Part shown: positions 7,094-16,110 of the stretch, one piece after another | How positions within the stretch are numbered: the first letter of the stretch is position 1 | Layout of the letters: every line of letters begins with the position of its first letter | Assembly: GCA_017505725.1 (NCBI GenBank) | Contig: JAFVOR010000043.1 | Location: 1 to 64,000 of the forward strand | From: Alistipes sp. | GTDB taxonomy: Bacteria; Bacteroidota; Bacteroidia; Bacteroidales; Rikenellaceae | Direction: 5' to 3' | Length of the DNA: 64,000 nt | Made by a program: the position numbers and the translations under genes | Notes under the pieces: model-generated | Databases searched by the model: none | Seen by the model: only the letters and a program-made list of their open reading frames with translations | What the model was told of the DNA's origin: nothing

Positions 7094-8272
7094 ATGGAAC
7101 AAACTGTTCTACTTGTCGGTCTTTTAATTGCCTTTGCTGTGGCGCTTGCGGTGACAGCTTTGACGCACCCTCGCGTGGCAAAGTTTGCGCAAAAACGAAA
7201 CATTGTCGACAACCCTAATGCTCGAAAGTTGCAACGCAACCCTGTTCCGGTGATGGGTGGTGTAGCGGTATTCTTCGGTCTTGTATCGGGACTTTGCGTA
7301 TCGGGCATTTTTGTCAATGTAAACGAGCTCTTGCCTGTGATTGTGGCGATGTCGGTGATGCTCTGTGTGGGCGTTATTGACGATGTGTCGGAGCTGTCGC
7401 CTTGGTTGCGATTTGTGATTGAGATAGCGGTGGTGCTTATGCTGATATTCACCACCCACATCTCGTTGGATAGTCTGCAAGGCTTGTGGGGATTCTACGA
7501 TTTGCCTTTGTGGCTGTCGGTTCCACTCACAGTCTTTGCTGTTGTGGGAATGATCAACGCTATAAATCTCATCGATGGCGTGGATGGTCTCTCGTCGGGC
7601 TTCTGTATGATGGCGAGCATTGCATTTGGGGCTCTGTTCATAATGACGGGCAACTACGATATGGCGGTGTTGGCGGCCATCACTCTTGGCTCGTTGATGC
7701 CATTCTTCTTCCACAATGTCTTTGGTGACAAGTCGAAGATGTTTATAGGTGACGGAGGCTCGTTGATGATGGGTGTTGCGATGTCTGCCTATGTGGTGGC
7801 GGTTATCTCGGTGCGAGGTGAGGCATTTGATGCTATGCCCGATGGTATGGGACTTGTAGCCTTCACTATGGCGGTGATGGCAGTGCCTGTGTTCGACACT
7901 CTGCGTGTGATGACTATGCGAATTTTGCGTCGTACCTCGCCATTCCGTCCCGACAAGACCCATCTTCACCACCTGTTTATCGACCTCGGCTTCTCGCATA
8001 TTGCTACAACCTTGAGTGTGCTAAGCCTCAATCTGCTTGTGGTCCTGGCGTGGTTGATAGCTTACTTGGCGGGGGCATCGATTGATGTGCAATTCTATGT
8101 GGTTATAGTTTCGAGCGTTGTGGTGACAGCCATATTCTACAAGGTTATGCGAATGCAAATGGCGTGCAATGGTATCCTGGCGCGAGCAATGCGCAAGATG
8201 GCTGCAAGATCCCACTATCAGGAGCGAACTTCGTGGAAGCGACTTCAGCAAATAATGGATAAAAGGGGCTAG
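7094..8272 (+). CDS. wecA: polyprenyl-phosphate HexNAc-1-phosphate transferase, WecA/TagO type
   Basis: A 392-residue polytopic membrane protein of the MraY/WecA/TagO family. It transfers a sugar-1-phosphate, usually GlcNAc-1-P, from its UDP form to undecaprenyl phosphate and so starts the lipid-linked polysaccharide unit at the inner face of the membrane. Motifs seen: NPNARKLQRNPVPVMGG, GVIDDVSEL with the DD pair, NAINLIDGVDGL, IGDGGSLMMG, and the cytoplasmic loop FRPDKTHLHHLF with the HxHH group typical of the WecA branch. As first gene behind the promoter and long leader it sets the start of the operon; the next gene begins 3 nt after its stop. The sugar specificity is inferred from the family. 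Confidence 0.88.
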   Translation: MEQTVLLVGLLIAFAVALAVTALTHPRVAKFAQKRNIVDNPNARKLQRNPVPVMGGVAVFFGLVSGLCVSGIFVNVNELLPVIVAMSVMLCVGVIDDVSELSPWLRFVIEIAVVLMLIFTTHISLDSLQGLWGFYDLPLWLSVPLTVFAVVGMINAINLIDGVDGLSSGFCMMASIAFGALFIMTGNYDMAVLAAITLGSLMPFFFHNVFGDKSKMFIGDGGSLMMGVAMSAYVVAVISVRGEAFDAMPDGMGLVAFTMAVMAVPVFDTLRVMTMRILRRTSPFRPDKTHLHHLFIDLGFSHIATTLSVLSLNLLVVLAWLIAYLAGASIDVQFYVVIVSSVVVTAIFYKVMRMQMACNGILARAMRKMAARSHYQERTSWKRLQQIMDKRG

Positions 8273-8275
8273 ACA

Positions 8276-9484
8276 ATGAAAATTGCGGTAGCAGGAACAG
8301 GCTATGTGGGGATGTCGATAGCGACACTTTTGGCGCAGCACAACGAGGTGGTGGCGGTGGATATCCTTGCCGAGAAGGTAGAGAAGATTAATCGTCGCAT
8401 CTCGCCTATTCAGGACGAGTACATCGAGAGATACCTCACCGAGAAGGAGCTGAATCTTCGAGCCACGCTCGATGCCGAGTCAGCATATCGTGATGCCGAT
8501 TTCGTGGTCATAGCAGTCCCTACAAACTACGATTCGCAGAGTAACTTCTTCGATACTTCGGCTGTCGAGGCGGTTATCGAGGCGGTGCTGAAGGTCAATC
8601 CGCAGGCTATTATGGTCATCAAGTCGACCATCCCTGTGGGCTACACCGAGTTTGCACGAGCCAAGTTTGCTACTGAGAATATCCTCTTCTCACCAGAGTT
8701 TTTGCGCGAGAGTCAGGCGCTCTACGACAATCTCTACCCAAGTCGAATCATCGTGGGTCGTCCCGAAGGCAACGAGCGATTGGATGGCGCAGCACGCACC
8801 TTCGCCTCACTCTTGCAGCAGGGGGCACTCAAGGAGCAGGTCGACATCCTCATTATGGGTCTGACCGAGGCTGAGGCGGTAAAGCTCTTCGCCAATACCT
8901 ATCTGGCTCTGCGTGTAAGCTACTTCAATGAGTTGGATACCTATGCCGAGATGAAGGGGCTCGACACTCGCGCTATTATCGAGGGCGTGGGACTCGATCC
9001 TCGCATAGGTACCCATTACAATAACCCATCGTTTGGCTATGGTGGCTATTGTCTGCCGAAGGATACCAAGCAGTTGTTGGCGAACTATGCCGATGTGCCG
9101 CAGAATATGATGTCGGCAATCGTGGAGAGCAACCGCACCCGCAAGGACTTTGTTGCCGAGCAGGTGTTGCATCGTGCTGAGTCATTGGCCGCAGGTGCCG
9201 ATGTGGTTGTCGGAGTCTATCGCTTGACTATGAAGACCAACTCGGATAACTTCCGCCATAGTGCCATACAGGGCATTATGCGACGATTGAAGGCGAAGGG
9301 CGCCGAGGTCGTGATCTACGAGCCTACGCTCGAGGGTGGTGCAACATTCTTCGGTAGCAAAGTTGTCAACGATATAGTCGAGTTCAAGCAGCGTTGCCAC
9401 ACCATCATAGCCAATCGCTACGACGATGTGCTCGACGATGTACGCGAGAAGGTCTACACTCGCGATATTTTCAGAAAAGATTAG
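8276..9484 (+). CDS. ugd: UDP-glucose 6-dehydrogenase
   Basis: A 402-residue nucleotide-sugar dehydrogenase that oxidises UDP-glucose to UDP-glucuronate with two NAD+. The N-terminal Rossmann motif is GTGYVGMS (residues 7-14). Also seen are AVPTNYD, the KSTIPVGYT segment, SPEFLRES, the central-helix Lys in [16 protein letters not shown], and the catalytic Cys in [11 protein letters not shown]. Length and motif order fit the short bacterial Ugd form. It implies glucuronate, or a sugar made from it, in the polymer. UDP-ManNAc dehydrogenase would be the main alternative, but YxLPKD and STIPVG fit Ugd well. Confidence 0.87.
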   Translation: MKIAVAGTGYVGMSIATLLAQHNEVVAVDILAEKVEKINRRISPIQDEYIERYLTEKELNLRATLDAESAYRDADFVVIAVPTNYDSQSNFFDTSAVEAVIEAVLKVNPQAIMVIKSTIPVGYTEFARAKFATENILFSPEFLRESQALYDNLYPSRIIVGRPEGNERLDGAARTFASLLQQGALKEQVDILIMGLTEAEAVKLFANTYLALRVSYFNELDTYAEMKGLDTRAIIEGVGLDPRIGTHYNNPSFGYGGYCLPKDTKQLLANYADVPQNMMSAIVESNRTRKDFVAEQVLHRAESLAAGADVVVGVYRLTMKTNSDNFRHSAIQGIMRRLKAKGAEVVIYEPTLEGGATFFGSKVVNDIVEFKQRCHTIIANRYDDVLDDVREKVYTRDIFRKD

Positions 9485-9495
9485 AGCAAAATATA

Positions 9496-11310
9496 ATGCA
9501 AGCAGTGATTTTGGCGGCCGGTATGGGCCGTCGTTTAGGAGAACTGACGGGCGACAATACCAAGTGTATGCTCGAGGTCAACGGAGTGAAGCTTATCGAT
9601 AGAGCGTTGGAGTCGCTCGCCGAGTGCAACCTCTCGCGAATCGTTATGGTGGTGGGCTACAAACGCGAAAATGTGAAGCGCTACCTCGGCGATAGCTACA
9701 AGGGGGTGGATATTGTCTATGTTGACAACCCCATCTACGACAAGACCAACAATATCTACTCGCTCTACTTGGCGAAGGATTATCTCGTGGCGGAGGATAC
9801 TCTGCTCCTCGAGTCGGACCTTATCTATGAGTCGGCGGTAGTGAAGCGGCTTGTCGAGAATGACTATCCAAATCTCGCTTTGGTCGACAAGTACGAGAGC
9901 TGGATGGATGGTACGGTAGTGCAGCTCAGTGAGGATTACAAGATTCGAAGATTCATCTCGAAGCGCGATTTCAAGTACTCGGATATCGACACCTACTACA
10001 AAACAGTCAATATCTACAAGTTTAGCAAGGAGTTCTCCACTTCGCACTATGTCCCTTTCCTCGAGGCCTACTGCCAGGCTCTTGGTCGCAACGAGTACTA
10101 CGAGCAGGTGCTGAAGGTTATCACGCTACTCGATGATTCACCACTGAAGGCTCTGCCTTTGGACGGTGAACGCTGGTATGAGATCGACGATATTCAGGAC
10201 TTGGATATCGCATCGGGTATGTTCGAGAAGAGTGAAGAGTTGCGTTACAAGGCTATGACCTCGCGCTACGGAGGCTATTGGCGCTACCCGCATATGTTGG
10301 ACTTCTGCTATCTGGTCAACCCATACTTCCCGCCTACGCAGATGCTCGACGAGATGAAGGCCTCGTTTGAGACCCTTCTGCGCGAATACCCTTCGGGTAT
10401 GAGGGTCAATTCGTTGCTTGCAGCCAAGAACTTCTCGGTCAAGCAGGAGTATATCGTGGTGGGCAATGGCGCAGCCGAACTTATCAAGGCGTTGATTGAG
10501 CGTCACACCTCGAAGATTGGCGTTATCTATCCAACCTTCGAGGAGTATCCTAATCGCTCTGTACGCGACAATATTGTGTCGTACATCCCTTCGAACGCCG
10601 ATAAACACTACTCGGCCGACGATATCATAGCCTTCTATGACGATAAGGAGATTGGAACGCTCCTTCTGATTAACCCCGACAACCCTTCCGGTAACTATAT
10701 CCCTTATGGCGACCTCTTGCGCCTCATTCAGTGGAGTGCCGAGCGTGGCATCCGTTTCATCGTGGATGAGTCGTTTGTTGACTTTGTCGATGTCGAGGGC
10801 GAGTTCTCGTTGCTGCACAACGAACTACTCGGCGCAAATAGCCACCTCGTTGTGGTGAAGAGCATCTCCAAATCGTATGGTGTTCCGGGTTTGCGACTTG
10901 GAGTGTTGGCGAGTGGCGACACTACGCTTATTGCGGAACTGAAAAAGGAGGTTGCAATATGGAATATCAATTCGTTCGGAGAGTTCTATATGCAGATTTA
11001 CGAGAAGTACCACAAGGAGTATCTCGCAGCGTGCAAGGCGTTCCGCGAGGAGCGTAAACTGTTCTTTGAAGAGCTACAGCAGATACCATTCTTGCGAGTT
11101 ATTCCGTCGCAAGCCAACTACTTTATGTGTGAACTGGTTGGCGAAAGGTTCTCGTCGCACGACTTGGCGGTGCAGCTGCTCGCAAAGTTTAACATACTGA
11201 TTAAGGATTGCTCGGGCAAGTCGGCATTCGATGGAGGAGAGTATATCCGCATTGCAGTGCGCGACCGCAGCGACAACCACTATCTTGTTGAATCGTTAAA
11301 GGCGTTGTAA
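9496..11310 (+). CDS. nucleotidyltransferase-aminotransferase fusion (LicC/PntC-like architecture)
   Basis: A 604-residue two-domain enzyme. Residues about 1-240 form a sugar/alcohol-phosphate nucleotidyltransferase: MQAVILAAGMGRRLGELT, then NPIYDKTNNIYSLY and the metal-binding LLESDLIYE. Residues about 250-604 form a PLP-dependent fold-type I aminotransferase of the HisC-like group: GNGAAELIKALIE, INPDNPSGNYIP and the PLP-Lys region VKSISKSYGVPGLRLG. The same pairing occurs in PntC-type cytidylyltransferases, which activate aminoethylphosphonate as the CDP form. The gene is followed by a LicD remnant, and a full licD lies 3 kb on; LicD-type enzymes move CDP-activated groups onto glycans. CDP activation of an amino-alcohol or aminophosphonate is therefore plausible, but no phosphonate genes are visible. 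Start set at 9496; an upstream in-frame ATG overlaps ugd. Confidence 0.75.
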   Translation: MQAVILAAGMGRRLGELTGDNTKCMLEVNGVKLIDRALESLAECNLSRIVMVVGYKRENVKRYLGDSYKGVDIVYVDNPIYDKTNNIYSLYLAKDYLVAEDTLLLESDLIYESAVVKRLVENDYPNLALVDKYESWMDGTVVQLSEDYKIRRFISKRDFKYSDIDTYYKTVNIYKFSKEFSTSHYVPFLEAYCQALGRNEYYEQVLKVITLLDDSPLKALPLDGERWYEIDDIQDLDIASGMFEKSEELRYKAMTSRYGGYWRYPHMLDFCYLVNPYFPPTQMLDEMKASFETLLREYPSGMRVNSLLAAKNFSVKQEYIVVGNGAAELIKALIERHTSKIGVIYPTFEEYPNRSVRDNIVSYIPSNADKHYSADDIIAFYDDKEIGTLLLINPDNPSGNYIPYGDLLRLIQWSAERGIRFIVDESFVDFVDVEGEFSLLHNELLGANSHLVVVKSISKSYGVPGLRLGVLASGDTTLIAELKKEVAIWNINSFGEFYMQIYEKYHKEYLAACKAFREERKLFFEELQQIPFLRVIPSQANYFMCELVGERFSSHDLAVQLLAKFNILIKDCSGKSAFDGGEYIRIAVRDRSDNHYLVESLKAL

Positions 11311-11349
11311 GGTAACATATTGCAGAGTTAGCACCCATACCCAAACACA

Positions 11350-11628
11350 ATGATAGAGCCAAAGATACGCGAAGAGTTGCGAGCCGAGTGTAATACCGAA
11401 GGCTTGGTGCTGCGTCGCCAGCAGATGCGCTATTCGTATGGTACTTGGTGCTATCGCGAGGCACGCTTCGAGGGGGACTTGTTCCCATTGACCACGATTA
11501 AGTTCGAGGGCTACGACTTCCCCGCTCCTCACGACTCGGACGCCTACCTCCGCAATATCTACGGCGACTATATGCAGATCCCGACCAACAAGGAAATCCA
11601 CGCCATCAAAGTCGAGTTTTTGAAGTAG
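11350..11628 (+). pseudogene. C-terminal fragment of a LicD-family protein
   Basis: Only 92 codons, matching the C-terminal end of LicD proteins: IKFEGYDFPAPHDSDAYL and IYGDYMQIP. The N-terminal catalytic part with the G-T-L-L-G-A-x-R motif and metal-binding Asp residues is absent; the preceding 39 nt are non-coding. It is probably a remnant left by recombination between polysaccharide cassettes rather than a working enzyme, although the reading frame has a start and stop of its own. It lies right where base composition drops toward AT at 11.64 kb. Confidence 0.6.
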
Positions 11629-11643
11629 AAAGAATCTTATCCG

Positions 11644-13185
11644 ATGAGTATACAATCGAGGACATATAATAGTTTAAGAAATAGCTTTGTTGCATTGGTA
11701 TTCTATGTTGTCAATTTACTTTTACAATTCGCATCGCGAAAAGTATTTCTGGATTGTCTAGGAGAAGATCTGTTGGGATTGAACTCAACGATTAACAGTA
11801 TTTTGCAATTCCTGAATATTGCTGAAATGGGCGTTGGCACAGCTATAGCTTGTACTTTGTATACTCCTCTAAAGGAAAATAACCAAGTAGCAATTAACGA
11901 AATCGTATCGCTACATGGTTGGTTATATGAGAAAATTGCCAAGGTGATTATCATAGGCGGAGTTGTGTTAATGTGCTTTTTCCCTATGATATTCGGAAAA
12001 ACATCGTTGCCAATAGGATATTCGTATCTAACATTTGTAGTACTTCTATTTGGGGCTCTGCTTGGATATTTTGTTAATTATCGACAAGTTCTGCTATCAG
12101 CGAGTCAGCAAGAGTATAAAGTGCAACTCAGTTACAAACTGGTGATGCTTTTGAAAATAGCAGTACAAATAGTTGTTTTAAGGGGTTGTCATCTTGGTTA
12201 TGTATATTGGATTATTATTGAGGCTTTATTTGCGATAATTGCAGCCATCTCTTTGAATTTTACTATTCGAAGAAGTTTTCCATTATTACAAACGGATAAA
12301 TCACAAGGTAATATTTTACGTAAAAAGTATCCAGGTGTGACCACAAAGGTTGGACAACTCTTTTTTCATAAGATTGGTACTTTTGCGTTGACCCAAATGA
12401 GTCCTATCGTCATATACGCATATACGTCGCTGGGTATGGTTGCAAAATATAGCAACTATATGTTAGTGGTAACGGGACTGACTCAACTCCTGATAGCAAT
12501 GTTTGATGGATTGAGTGCAAGTGTGGGTAATCTTGTTGCAGAAAAGGATACCGAGAAAACAATAAAAATATTTAGGGAGTTATTCTCTGTGCGCTTTGTT
12601 CTGGTTTCGACTTTCTCGGTCGTATTATACCTGTTAATGGAGCCCTTTATATCGTTGTGGGTAGGTGAAAATTTTTTATTGTCTACAAGAACTCTATTGT
12701 TCATTGTCGTGATATTTTATTTGAATACAATTAGAAATGTTGTAGATTCATTCATACACGCCTATGGTTTATTTGGTGATATATGGGCTCCCGTCATTGA
12801 GGCTAGTTTGAATATAGGCTTATCTTTTTTGATAGGTTATTATATGGGTTTAGATGGAGTACTGTTAGGCGTAATAATAAGTCTGTTCATAATCATATTT
12901 TTATGGAAACCATATTATCTTTTTAGTCGTGGACTTAAGGTTTCTATTTGGTTGTATATTAGAATGTATGCAAAGCATACATTAATCTTCGCATTATCTG
13001 TAGTTGCGTTTTATTATTCGGTATATCAATGGTCTAATCTGGTAGAGTGTTGGATAGATTTCTTGCTCAATGGTGTGTATTGGACTTTGAGTCTATTGGC
13101 TATGTTGGGTTTGTGTGCTCTTGCCGTTGAACAAGGTATGCGAGACTTTGTTAATCGAATTTATAGACTATTAGTCAGAAAATAA
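11644..13185 (+). CDS. wzx: Wzx-type polysaccharide flippase
   Basis: A 513-residue integral membrane protein of the MVF/MATE-like polysaccharide exporter superfamily, with about 12-14 hydrophobic segments. It should flip the undecaprenyl-linked repeat unit from the inner to the outer leaflet of the cytoplasmic membrane. The N-terminus SRTYNSLRNSFVALVFY and LLQFASRKVFLDCLGEDLLG resemble the family's RxxF and LGxxxxGL patterns. Codon use is much more AT-rich than in wecA, ugd or the nucleotidyltransferase gene, typical of exchanged serotype-specific cassettes. Confidence 0.85.
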   Translation: MSIQSRTYNSLRNSFVALVFYVVNLLLQFASRKVFLDCLGEDLLGLNSTINSILQFLNIAEMGVGTAIACTLYTPLKENNQVAINEIVSLHGWLYEKIAKVIIIGGVVLMCFFPMIFGKTSLPIGYSYLTFVVLLFGALLGYFVNYRQVLLSASQQEYKVQLSYKLVMLLKIAVQIVVLRGCHLGYVYWIIIEALFAIIAAISLNFTIRRSFPLLQTDKSQGNILRKKYPGVTTKVGQLFFHKIGTFALTQMSPIVIYAYTSLGMVAKYSNYMLVVTGLTQLLIAMFDGLSASVGNLVAEKDTEKTIKIFRELFSVRFVLVSTFSVVLYLLMEPFISLWVGENFLLSTRTLLFIVVIFYLNTIRNVVDSFIHAYGLFGDIWAPVIEASLNIGLSFLIGYYMGLDGVLLGVIISLFIIIFLWKPYYLFSRGLKVSIWLYIRMYAKHTLIFALSVVAFYYSVYQWSNLVECWIDFLLNGVYWTLSLLAMLGLCALAVEQGMRDFVNRIYRLLVRK

Positions 13186-13198
13186 AGATATTGAGAGT

Positions 13199-14164
13199 AT
13201 GAAACTGAGCATAATAGTTCCAATATATAATGCAGAAAAATACATTAAAACGTGTGTAGATTCTATAAAAAATCAGGTGTTTACTGACTGGGAATTGTTG
13301 CTGATAAATGATGGTTCTACAGATAGATCGGGCGTAATATGTGATGAGTATGCACGGGAAGATTGTAGAATCAAAGTAGCTCATAAGCAGAATGGTGGAG
13401 TGGGTTCCGCGCGTAATTTAGGTGTGGAATATGCCCAGGGTGAGTGGATAACCTTTATTGATGCTGACGATTTTGTGGGTTCTAACTACTTAAATCAAAT
13501 CAACGAATCAACACTTATTGCCGATGTAGAGTTTGTTCATGCAGGATGTAAAAACTATAAAGATGGTGTTGTATCACTAAATCAAAGATATGATGATTTA
13601 GTAAGTGATAACAACTCTTTTTTGTTTAGAAATTTTCGTGGTTTAGTGGTGTCAAAATGGTTCAAGAGTTCGATTATTAAAAAATATAGTTTGAGATTTG
13701 ATGAGCGAATGAAAATAGGAGAGGATTATGTTTTCACTGTGAATTATATATCTCATATTAGCAAATATGTCTTAAATAGTTGTACGGACTATTTTTACAG
13801 AATTCATCCAAATTCGGCAACGCATCAAAGAAGAACGATCGAGGATTATGATGTCGCCCTATACGAGTTTCAGCAACAATACAATTCAGTGACCGAATAT
13901 ATAAAGCGTAAGAATGTCCTACGCAAAGATTGTGAATATCGGTGGTCGATTCTTGCTACGGACATACTTACTGTAATTTTAATGTTGTTTGATGGAAGTC
14001 TTAGTAATACGGAGATAGAAACTCGAATAAAAACAGATTTTACGCCTGACCAAATATCTTTAATAAAAAAGGTGCAAGGGTTAAAACGTAAGATTGTCGT
14101 TTTTTTGGCGAGGATTAAGCTATATTCTGTTATAAAGTATTTGTCAAAATTTAGAGCAAAGTAA
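13199..14164 (+). CDS. family 2 glycosyltransferase
   Basis: A 321-residue cytoplasmic GT-A-fold enzyme. The N-terminal pattern LSIIVPIYNAEKYIKTCVDS, the nucleotide-binding NDGSTDRSG, NGGVGSARNLG and the metal-binding FIDADDF are all present. It should add one sugar to the lipid-linked unit; donor and linkage cannot be read from the sequence. It lies 13 nt after wzx and 21 nt before licD, with the same low-GC codon use. Confidence 0.85.
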   Translation: MKLSIIVPIYNAEKYIKTCVDSIKNQVFTDWELLLINDGSTDRSGVICDEYAREDCRIKVAHKQNGGVGSARNLGVEYAQGEWITFIDADDFVGSNYLNQINESTLIADVEFVHAGCKNYKDGVVSLNQRYDDLVSDNNSFLFRNFRGLVVSKWFKSSIIKKYSLRFDERMKIGEDYVFTVNYISHISKYVLNSCTDYFYRIHPNSATHQRRTIEDYDVALYEFQQQYNSVTEYIKRKNVLRKDCEYRWSILATDILTVILMLFDGSLSNTEIETRIKTDFTPDQISLIKKVQGLKRKIVVFLARIKLYSVIKYLSKFRAK

Positions 14165-14185
14165 TTTATATCACGAGATAATTGT

Positions 14186-14929
14186 ATGGATTTAAATAGC
14201 AAGTGGTATCATCTAATGTTGGAAATGGCCAATAAAGCCGCCAAGATACCTGGTGTTAAGTGGTTACTAAAACCGCTCTATTATCCCATTAAGAAGAGGG
14301 TAGAGAGATCACAACGAGAGAAATTTCTGCAAAATGGTTTGCAAGTTTTGCAACGATTTGATGAATGTATGGAGCAAAACGGTATAGAGTATACTTTGGC
14401 GTATGGCACATTGCTCGGAGCAGTGCGCGAGAAGGGCTTTATCAAGCACGATTTTGATATAGATGTTTATGTCTGGGGTAAGCAATATTCCGAGCAGATG
14501 GTTTCGGCGTTGAATGCTGCAGGATTCGAACTTATTCACGATTTTAAGGTTGAGGATGGTTCGATTGGTCGCGAGGAGACTTACAAATGCGAGGGTGTTG
14601 CCATTGATGTTTTTTATGTCTACGATGATGGTGGCAAGTATCCGTATTGCTGCGATTTTACCACTATTGATGGCATTCCGACTTTTAACCAATGTATGCA
14701 GAAGCACGGTAGGGTGTTGGCGAGAAAGACGGAGTTGCCAATTACGGAACAACGAATAAAATCTCCATTTGAGACAATTGAACTCTATATACCGGCGACT
14801 GCTTGCGAGGTATTGGAGTTCCTATATGGAAAGAACTATATGATTCCAGATCCCAACTATGACCCAAATACCCCAAATGAGCATATCCGAATTTGGGACG
14901 AGAAGGCAGCATATTATCGTGAAATGTAA
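14186..14929 (+). CDS. licD: LicD-family phosphotransferase
   Basis: A 247-residue protein of the LicD/FKRP nucleotidyltransferase fold. The signature YTLAYGTLLGAVREKGFIKH is followed by DFDIDV, whose Asp residues bind the metal. LicD enzymes transfer phosphocholine or related phospho-groups from a CDP carrier to a sugar. Here the CDP donor could come from the nucleotidyltransferase-aminotransferase fusion at 9496. It is full length, unlike the fragment at 11350. The N-terminal 50 residues are basic and amphipathic. The group transferred is unknown. Confidence 0.78.
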   Translation: MDLNSKWYHLMLEMANKAAKIPGVKWLLKPLYYPIKKRVERSQREKFLQNGLQVLQRFDECMEQNGIEYTLAYGTLLGAVREKGFIKHDFDIDVYVWGKQYSEQMVSALNAAGFELIHDFKVEDGSIGREETYKCEGVAIDVFYVYDDGGKYPYCCDFTTIDGIPTFNQCMQKHGRVLARKTELPITEQRIKSPFETIELYIPATACEVLEFLYGKNYMIPDPNYDPNTPNEHIRIWDEKAAYYREM

Positions 14930-14940
14930 TTCGTTGAGAG

Positions 14941-16110
14941 ATGTACGATAGTATAGATTTTGCACAGGGTTCCACTTTTGCTCAATGCTTGTACTGCTTC
15001 TTGCTGTACTGCTTTTTGTTGCTAGTATCTCTAAAAGGGAATCTAACCAACACATATACTCAGGATAATTATGTTTTTCGCAAAATTATTCTTTTTGGAG
15101 GAATACTCTTATTCTCATTGACATCATTTGTTGATGCCGACTTCTTCCATTATTACGAGAGTATGTATGAATACAAAAATCAAGTTTTTGTAGATACAGA
15201 ACGCGGATTAGAGGCTTTTTATCAGCATTTAATATACATTATTAATGGTAATTATTTTCTATTTCGATTAATTGTTTGGGGTAGTAGCTTGTTATTGATT
15301 ATATTTGCTACTCGTAAGTTCGGAGCAAATGTATATCGTACACTTTTTGTCATATTGGCGGGATACATTATGACATTCTCGTACGCTAGGGCTTCCTTGG
15401 CTATGGCAGTGTTTACTACCGGTGCTGTTATTGTCAGTGTTGTAAGTGAATGTGAAACAAGAAAAAGAATCATTCTGACGACACTTGGTCTTGCAATAAT
15501 TGCTTGCTCAATATACTTCCACAGAAGTATGCTACCTATATTGGTTGCCTCTATATGTTGGGCATTTGTTCCGTGGAAAAAACAACTAACCAAATATTCA
15601 TTGTGGTTATTCCCATTTTTTGTATTCCTTTGCTCTGTCGTATTAGAAAATGTATTTGAGGAATTATATGTATTAGCTAATGCAATAGAAGATGAAACCG
15701 GAACACTAGATAAAGCGGAGTTGTACGCAGAACAGGAGTCTGTTACACACAATATAAGAGGTTATTTTAGATTGTTTTTGCACTATTCAACATTTTATAT
15801 ACCATTCGTATTGATTGCTAATGTATTTCGTTCTGAAGAGGTCGTTCAGAGTGTTAATAAACGAATAATTTGGTTGTATCAGATTGTATATTTGATAATT
15901 TTAATTGCAACGTCGATACTTTTTCTTGATTTTGGTAGTAGAGTTTTCTTCTATAGATTTTTGTATGTATCGTTTATTCCAATGTCGATACTAATTACCA
16001 AGATGACGGATTCTGGTTTTCTGAAAAAACAGCAGTATCGTTGGATAGTAGCAGTCTTTATTATAAGCAATTTATTCCAACTATTTGCCGCAGTATATAG
16101 TTTAAGATAA
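14941..16110 (+). CDS. wzy: EpsG-family oligosaccharide polymerase (Wzy)
   Basis: A 389-residue membrane protein with about ten hydrophobic segments. The motifs SYARASLAMA and YFHRSMLPIL are typical of EpsG-type Wzy polymerases, which join flipped repeat units on the periplasmic side. The start at 14941 lies 11 nt after licD, and the stop abuts the next ATG. Very low GC and poor conservation are usual for wzy. Confidence 0.75.
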   Translation: MYDSIDFAQGSTFAQCLYCFLLYCFLLLVSLKGNLTNTYTQDNYVFRKIILFGGILLFSLTSFVDADFFHYYESMYEYKNQVFVDTERGLEAFYQHLIYIINGNYFLFRLIVWGSSLLLIIFATRKFGANVYRTLFVILAGYIMTFSYARASLAMAVFTTGAVIVSVVSECETRKRIILTTLGLAIIACSIYFHRSMLPILVASICWAFVPWKKQLTKYSLWLFPFFVFLCSVVLENVFEELYVLANAIEDETGTLDKAELYAEQESVTHNIRGYFRLFLHYSTFYIPFVLIANVFRSEEVVQSVNKRIIWLYQIVYLIILIATSILFLDFGSRVFFYRFLYVSFIPMSILITKMTDSGFLKKQQYRWIVAVFIISNLFQLFAAVYSLR

